From contig DAONQC010000021.1 of the NCBI GenBank assembly GCA_035409945.1, forward strand, positions 1 to 10,857: a stretch of DNA of 10,857 nucleotides, read 5' to 3'. Positions 8,601-10,857 of the stretch are shown in pieces. The stretch comes from MWEH01 sp035409945. GTDB taxonomy: Bacteria; Bacillota; Clostridia; Christensenellales; DTU072. The translations under genes were made by a program, and so were the position numbers. Position 1 is the first letter of the stretch. Each line of letters begins with the position of its first letter. The notes beneath the pieces are model-generated. The model saw only the letters and a program-made list of their open reading frames with translations, had not been told where the DNA came from and made no database searches.

Positions 8601-8880
8601 GGTTTGCTGCAGCATCTAAAGAAACTTCTGTCTGCGTTTCTGCGTCCTTAAATACTTTCCAGCTTGCTCCTTCTGATGCAGTTATTATTGAGGCTAGATC
8701 AATGTTTTCAACATGCTCCCCTACATTTAAAACCACATTTAATCCATCTGCTTCTCCATCTGTTACTGTTATATTAGCATCGACATTCAATGGTTCTTCC
8801 TTGTCCTTACACGATGCAAGAATGCTTATCAGTAGAACTGATAACAATAATATAACGATTAAAACACTCCTTTTTTTCAC
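5638..8880 (-). CDS. Large surface lipoprotein with nine B-repeat modules and C-terminal DUF6273-type domain
   Basis: The 1080-residue product is best started at a GTG at 8880: GGAGGT lies 6 nt upstream and the signal peptide then opens MKKRSVL. The longer frame from an ATG at 8895 lacks a ribosome binding site and contains this one. The lipobox is LASC (Cys24). Residues about 33-122 resemble a cadherin-like beta-sandwich (GENIYYVVVTSEDG, TYTIKVFK). Nine modules of 70-78 residues follow, each ending in W: 182, 259, 334, 412, 486, 562, 632, 707, 782. Modules 1 and 7 are classical InlB type; the other seven are the divergent type (KNIxxAGxVxG, GYxFxGWY, YTFxMP, LxARW). Module 7 is odd in having FDCWCSD where others have a glycine and GWY. 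Residues about 798-1080 are the shared domain: FGEYPQ (803-808), YYFKVEPLKWRIL, YACNDTTDKIF, CWWLRSP, IVPALRLNIG. It carries about 20 extra residues between the two conserved cysteines, relative to its paralogs. Surface adhesion is inferred. Confidence 0.93.
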   Translation of the reverse strand: MKKRSVLIVILLLSVLLISILASCKDKEEPLNVDANITVTDGEADGLNVVLNVGEHVENIDLASIITASEGASWKVFKDAETQTEVSLDAAANLQDGENIYYVVVTSEDGETTQTYTIKVFKTYYVTISYMNGETVYKTENALINSVLGAGPAGPTREGYDFAGWGSQGHVVVGPARFTATWTVKQYELNLSKNIAAAGTVSGDGAKDYGSSVTVTATTNEGYIFAGWYDGDNKVSTGAETSYTFTMPATPNKTLQARWNPEKYPVVLHNTNALAGTLDGAGSYDYNTSIEIKATPNPGYKFEGWYDENNLLVTKSMNYTFSIPISGKSFTAKWSILSYTLTLSKNIAEAGNVTGAETYDYNERITVTATTANEEGYTWDGWYDGDEKVSEGTSLTYTFNMPATSKTLVAKWTVNKYYLTLNRNPNRAGTVEGAARYEYNSSVQVKATSNPGYTWKGWYENNVKKTDAYIYTFSMPASDITLEARWEAQKFMVDLNKSIEAAGEISGAGERDCGTNATIQVTKTNEGYEWIGWYSSGDELKSTSPHHTFQVPAYNITLTAKWAVQQYNMVFDSNGGSAVATITKDYGTVVTRPSDPTRAGYTFDCWCSDSELTAPYTFTTMPVGGIKLYAKWNIRQYQLTLTKNIAEAGNVTGTGEHNYNSQVPLTATTTDEGYTFLGWYDGSSRLSTNTNYTYTMPASPKTLTAMWEPNQHTLALDKNIDAAGGVTGGGSKAYKSSVTIKATTNAGYTFDGWYENDTKIEGALAEYTFTMPNSAKTLEARWKPYQRIKYDNTPDPTGNYVLFGEYPQTVELNLNNIDIAGGEKVDGYYRGVDGVTRYKKVTASTYGAANDYWFTDQSQQIIQGTAYYFKVEPLKWRILQTIDNKALLVCETIIDHYSYNASSGVNRYIDSSDLTKSSDLIKWLNSKTVGREGTVEGTVYGTALNYGLYKTFSTLQQALIENTVVQNGKTTTHSPESNAYACNDTTDKIFALSYQEIAYGTYFPSAVLRTKLTSDYARATGAYMTKSGTYGAGCWWLRSPRAEANNKVSVVDQTGTYDGVLKTGNAQGIGIVPALRLNIG
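6922..6948 (-). repeat. 27-bp exact repeat, copy in module 8
   Basis: This copy is identical to 7816-7842. Similarity continues downstream on the plus strand with only a few mismatches for about 20 more bases. It encodes the AEAGNVTG region of module 8. The offset, 894 bp, is exactly 298 codons. Confidence 0.8.
7816..7842 (-). repeat. 27-bp exact repeat, copy in module 4
   Basis: Identical to 6922-6948; it encodes the AEAGNVTG region of module 4. Such in-frame identity marks a recent duplication or gene conversion within the array and could support length change by recombination. Confidence 0.8.
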
Positions 8881-8886
8881 GGCTTT

Positions 8887-8892
8887 ACCTCC
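8887..8892 (-). promoter_or_regulatory. Ribosome binding site GGAGGT that sets a GTG start
   Basis: GGAGGT lies 6 nt before the GTG at 8880. The ATG at 8893-8895 directly precedes it and has no such site of its own, so the shorter protein starting at GTG is preferred; this also gives a normal lipoprotein signal peptide. Confidence 0.8.
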
Positions 8893-8946
8893 CATAAAGT
8901 CTTTTGTTTATATCTAATTATTTGACCTTTTTATCCCTTTTGTATA

Positions 8947-8952
8947 ATTATA
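8947..8952 (-). promoter_or_regulatory. Candidate -10 element of the 1080-aa lipoprotein gene
   Basis: TATAAT sits right after the T-run of the preceding terminator, about 67 nt before the GTG start. A matching -35 would fall in the terminator loop, where only a poor TGTAAA or GTAAAT is available. A promoter is expected in this 114-nt gap because the upstream terminator is strong. Confidence 0.3.
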
Positions 8953-8957
8953 GCCAC

Positions 8958-8986
8958 AAAAAAGAGAGGATTTACACCTCTCTTTT
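8958..8986 (-). terminator. Strong Rho-independent terminator after the 575-aa lipoprotein gene
   Basis: A perfect 10-bp stem AAAAGAGAGG / CCTCTCTTTT (8960-8969 with 8977-8986) and a 7-nt loop begin 9 nt after the stop codon. On the minus strand the stem ends in a run of six T. The plus strand also ends in T, but no plus-strand gene is present. Confidence 0.88.
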
Positions 8987-8994
8987 AAGTTGTT

Positions 8995-10722
8995 TTAGTT
9001 TCCTAAACGAATAGCCATTGCAGGCACCACACCGTAACCATCGTAGTGAATCCAACCAGTACTACCAAACAGCGCGCCATCCGTTTCTACAGCGCTTACT
9101 CTGGCGTGCGATGTGCTGATAGGAGAACGTGTATACCAACGACCATTACCATAATCTGCTGAAGCGCTATCGCTATTCATATATACTCCACGAGCTCTGC
9201 TGTAATCACTTGTTAATCTTTTTCTTAAAGTGTCTTTTTCTTTCTCAGACTCGTTGAAGCCATACTCAGTGTTAACAACTTCTCTATAACTTGGCAAGAA
9301 TATAAAATCAGCCGTGTTTGCACATGCGTATGGATTAGGATCGTCTTTTGTACTTGCAGCACTATTATCCACTAGCAGTTTCACAGCCAGTTGCCTTTGG
9401 GTTGTATTAAATGCTTTGCTATAAAATTCATTGTTTAACCATTCTCTTATACCACTTGTTTCATAGTTATTAGCATACGCACCCTCAGCATTTTGACCCT
9501 CATAAACCTCGTTGAATATATGGAAATCTAAAATATTTTCACAAATTAAACGTGCACCACCAGCCCCTTCGCTAAGTATTCTCCACTTTATAGGCTCAAC
9601 TTTGAAATAATAGGTGTTGTTTTTAACTACTGGGGTAATTCCATCGGAAAACATATATCCTTCATATGGATATGTATGCGGATTTATCCCTACTTTTGCG
9701 TAATACGCACCATCACTTGCAGAATAATATCCACGTGCGTCTTGCGTCTCATATACTGTTACACCCACAGCTTTGAGAGTTTGAGGATATTCTCCAAACA
9801 ATACATATTCGCCAGTCATACTTTCGTTACCAAGTGCATTTATTCTTTTATATTCCGACCATCTAGCATATAGCGTCACCTTTTCTCCAGGTGAAATCCA
9901 AGGCTCTGTACTTTGTCCATTGCCATCTGCTATTTTATCCCCATCTGTTTCAGCTGTGTACCAGCCTAAAAACCCTTTGGTATCGTGCCTTGCTCTAGGC
10001 AATTCAACAGGGTCTCCTGAATACCTGACCTGGCTTTGATCACCTGGCTTGCCAAAACTGCCAATTCCTGGATTAAGAGTAATCGAGCACTTTATTGCAT
10101 CCCAGAGGGCATATATTTCTTTATCGCTGGTAATAGCCTCTGCAAAGCTATAGTTCCACATGTTAAATGTATAGCCTGCTCTTACAGTATCTATTCCATC
10201 AGCAGTCACCAGATCTCCTTCTTCTACTTGTTTAGTATATAATACAGGACCATTATGCCAACCTTTAAATGTGACTGTATATGAGTTATTACGTTTTATA
10301 ACCAGTGTATATGTCCTCTTTGCACCCTTTGTTGTTGATGCTATTACATAAAATGTGTTATTCCCTTTTTCAAGCGAAGCTGCGGTTTTACTTACAGTCT
10401 GCTGTCCCGCTTCATCAGTACTAACGATCCAAGTCACTCCCTCACTAGCTTGTATAACACCTTCAAAAGAAAAGGTGGTTGTACTGCTACTTACTCTTTT
10501 ATAATTGTCAAAGTTACCATAGCTATTAAAACCATCAAATGTAAGATTTATGGTAGTCTGAGTATTGTCCCCGCCACCATCGCCGCCGTTATCGCCTCCA
10601 CCGTTATTTTTGTCACCGCCAAGACATGATGTACAGGACATACAAGACGTACATGCTGTCAGCGTCAGTATAATCGCGGTTAAAATTAACAATATTAGCA
10701 CACCGCTTAAAACCTTTTTCAT
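8995..10722 (-). CDS. Surface lipoprotein with N-terminal cysteine cluster, two B-repeats and DUF6273-type domain
   Basis: The 575-residue product starts at the ATG at 10722, with GGAGGT (10731-10736) 8 nt upstream; the open frame extends further back but without support. The signal peptide ends in lipobox LTAC (Cys24). The lipidated Cys opens CTSCMSCTSC (24-33), four cysteines spaced by two residues, followed by a Gly/Asp/Asn-rich flexible linker (about 35-53). Residues 57-144 resemble a cadherin-like beta-sandwich (LEKGNNTFYVIAS, TYTLVIKR). B-repeats cover 147-207 and 212-288. Residues about 304-575 are the shared domain: FGEYPQ (309-314), YYFKVEPIKWRIL, NNYETSGIREWLN, YACANTADFIF, WYTRSP, GVVPAMAIRLGN. 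It matches the 562-aa lipoprotein in size, order and signal-peptide sequence, so the two are close paralogs. It follows the partial gene at the right edge by 96 nt and ends at a strong terminator. Function is unknown; a surface-binding role is inferred. Confidence 0.93.
   Translation of the reverse strand: MKKVLSGVLILLILTAIILTLTACTSCMSCTSCLGGDKNNGGGDNGGDGGGDNTQTTINLTFDGFNSYGNFDNYKRVSSSTTTFSFEGVIQASEGVTWIVSTDEAGQQTVSKTAASLEKGNNTFYVIASTTKGAKRTYTLVIKRNNSYTVTFKGWHNGPVLYTKQVEEGDLVTADGIDTVRAGYTFNMWNYSFAEAITSDKEIYALWDAIKCSITLNPGIGSFGKPGDQSQVRYSGDPVELPRARHDTKGFLGWYTAETDGDKIADGNGQSTEPWISPGEKVTLYARWSEYKRINALGNESMTGEYVLFGEYPQTLKAVGVTVYETQDARGYYSASDGAYYAKVGINPHTYPYEGYMFSDGITPVVKNNTYYFKVEPIKWRILSEGAGGARLICENILDFHIFNEVYEGQNAEGAYANNYETSGIREWLNNEFYSKAFNTTQRQLAVKLLVDNSAASTKDDPNPYACANTADFIFLPSYREVVNTEYGFNESEKEKDTLRKRLTSDYSRARGVYMNSDSASADYGNGRWYTRSPISTSHARVSAVETDGALFGSTGWIHYDGYGVVPAMAIRLGN
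10624..10653 (-). repeat. 9-bp micro-repeat encoding CxxCxxCxxC
   Basis: Three tandem 9-bp units on the minus strand, TGTACGTCT, TGTATGTCC and TGTACATCA, plus a final TGT, encode four cysteines two residues apart directly at the lipidation site. The 562-aa paralog has only one unit (TGTACTTCT then TGC), so the cluster looks like an expansion by unit duplication. Confidence 0.75.
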
Positions 10723-10730
10723 TATAATAT

Positions 10731-10736
10731 ACCTCC
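10731..10736 (-). promoter_or_regulatory. Ribosome binding site GGAGGT that sets the start of the 575-aa gene
   Basis: GGAGGT lies 8 nt before the ATG at 10722. The reading frame is open back to 10773, but the upstream part reads MSLKFKTKGTIVW and would bury the signal peptide. Confidence 0.85.
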
Positions 10737-10765
10737 ATACTATTGTGCCTTTTGTTTTGAACTTC

Positions 10766-10787
10766 AAAGACAATCAGGCCTGTCTTT
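10766..10787 (-). other. Intercistronic hairpin after the partial gene at the right edge
   Basis: A 7-bp stem AAAGACA / TGTCTTT with an 8-nt loop lies 31 nt after the stop of the right-edge gene. It is followed on the minus strand by GAAGTTCAAAAC, not by a T-run, so it is a poor terminator. Transcription from the right-edge gene may continue into the 575-aa gene. Confidence 0.4.
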
Positions 10788-10818
10788 AATGATTCAACCT
10801 ATATATAGCAATATGTTT

Positions 10819-10857
10819 TTAGCCTAAGTCAATCCACATTGCAGGCACTACGCCCAC
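10819..10857 (-). CDS. C-terminus of a fifth DUF6273-type protein (partial)
   Basis: Twelve codons and a TAA stop are visible, reading VGVVPAMWIDLG. This matches the extreme C-terminus of every complete lipoprotein in the window and is closest to GVVPAMAIRLGN of the neighbour 96 nt away. The rest lies outside the window to the right. By analogy it should be another lipoprotein with the same C-terminal domain and its own stalk, but only the tail can be seen. Confidence 0.75.
   Translation of the reverse strand: MGVVPAMWIDLG

Noticed and set aside
543..10722. Sortase-anchored surface proteins
   Set aside because: None of the four complete proteins has an LPXTG-like motif, hydrophobic C-terminal helix or positive tail; all have lipoboxes instead.
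10739..10767. TTGAAG and AATAGT with a 17-nt spacer as a promoter for the 575-aa gene
   Set aside because: The transcript would start at about the ribosome binding site (10731-10736), leaving no usable leader; both boxes match only four of six bases.
10565..10789. Plus-strand frame starting with a proline-rich stretch
   Set aside because: It is the complement of the Gly/Asp-rich linker and cysteine micro-repeat of the 575-aa lipoprotein; no independent support.
1..10857. Identical 8-mer ACGCCCAC at both ends, suggesting a circular molecule
   Set aside because: Eight bases is too short to mean circularity, and joining the ends would fuse the GH95 N-terminus to a DUF6273 tail, which makes no biological sense.

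Overview
The window looks like a piece of chromosome from an AT-rich, low-GC Gram-positive bacterium, most likely a gut-type member of the Clostridia. The reasons are strong GGAGG-type ribosome binding sites, lipoprotein signal peptides with classical lipoboxes, factor-independent hairpin terminators, and a domain set (InlB-type B-repeats, cadherin-like beta-sandwich, DUF6273-type C-terminus, GH95 glycosidase) common in uncultured gut Firmicutes. The genus cannot be named from the sequence alone. All supported genes lie on the minus strand; nothing on the plus strand looks like a real gene.

Layout from right to left, the direction of transcription. (1) At 10819-10857 are the last 12 codons of a DUF6273-type protein cut by the window edge. 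(2) 8995-10722 is a 575-aa lipoprotein with a CxxCxxCxxC cluster starting at the lipidated cysteine, a cadherin-like domain, two B-repeats and a DUF6273-type domain, followed by a strong terminator. (3) 5638-8880 is a 1080-aa lipoprotein with a cadherin-like domain, nine B-repeat-type modules and the same C-terminus, followed by its own terminator. (4) 2305-5307 is a 1000-aa lipoprotein with one B-repeat, eight Ig-like modules of 76-77 residues in two alternating types, and the same C-terminus. (5) 543-2231 is a 562-aa lipoprotein that is the architectural twin of gene 2; it lies 73 nt after gene 4 with no terminator between them and is probably co-transcribed. A terminator follows at about 346-374. 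(6) 1-267 is the N-terminus of a GH95-family (alpha-L-fucosidase-like) enzyme running off the left edge, with its own candidate promoter and a palindrome.

The main theme is a tandem family of at least five surface lipoproteins. They share one C-terminal domain of about 270-280 residues of unknown function, while the N-terminal stalk differs from gene to gene: short B-repeat stalk, long B-repeat stalk, or long Ig-like stalk. My inference is that the stalks hold the common C-terminal domain at different distances from the membrane, as expected for adhesins or glycan-binding surface proteins, and that the neighbouring glycosidase fits a glycan-facing lifestyle. No function is proven by the sequence. 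The predicted starts of three of the four complete genes were set by ribosome binding sites and signal peptides rather than by the longest reading frame.
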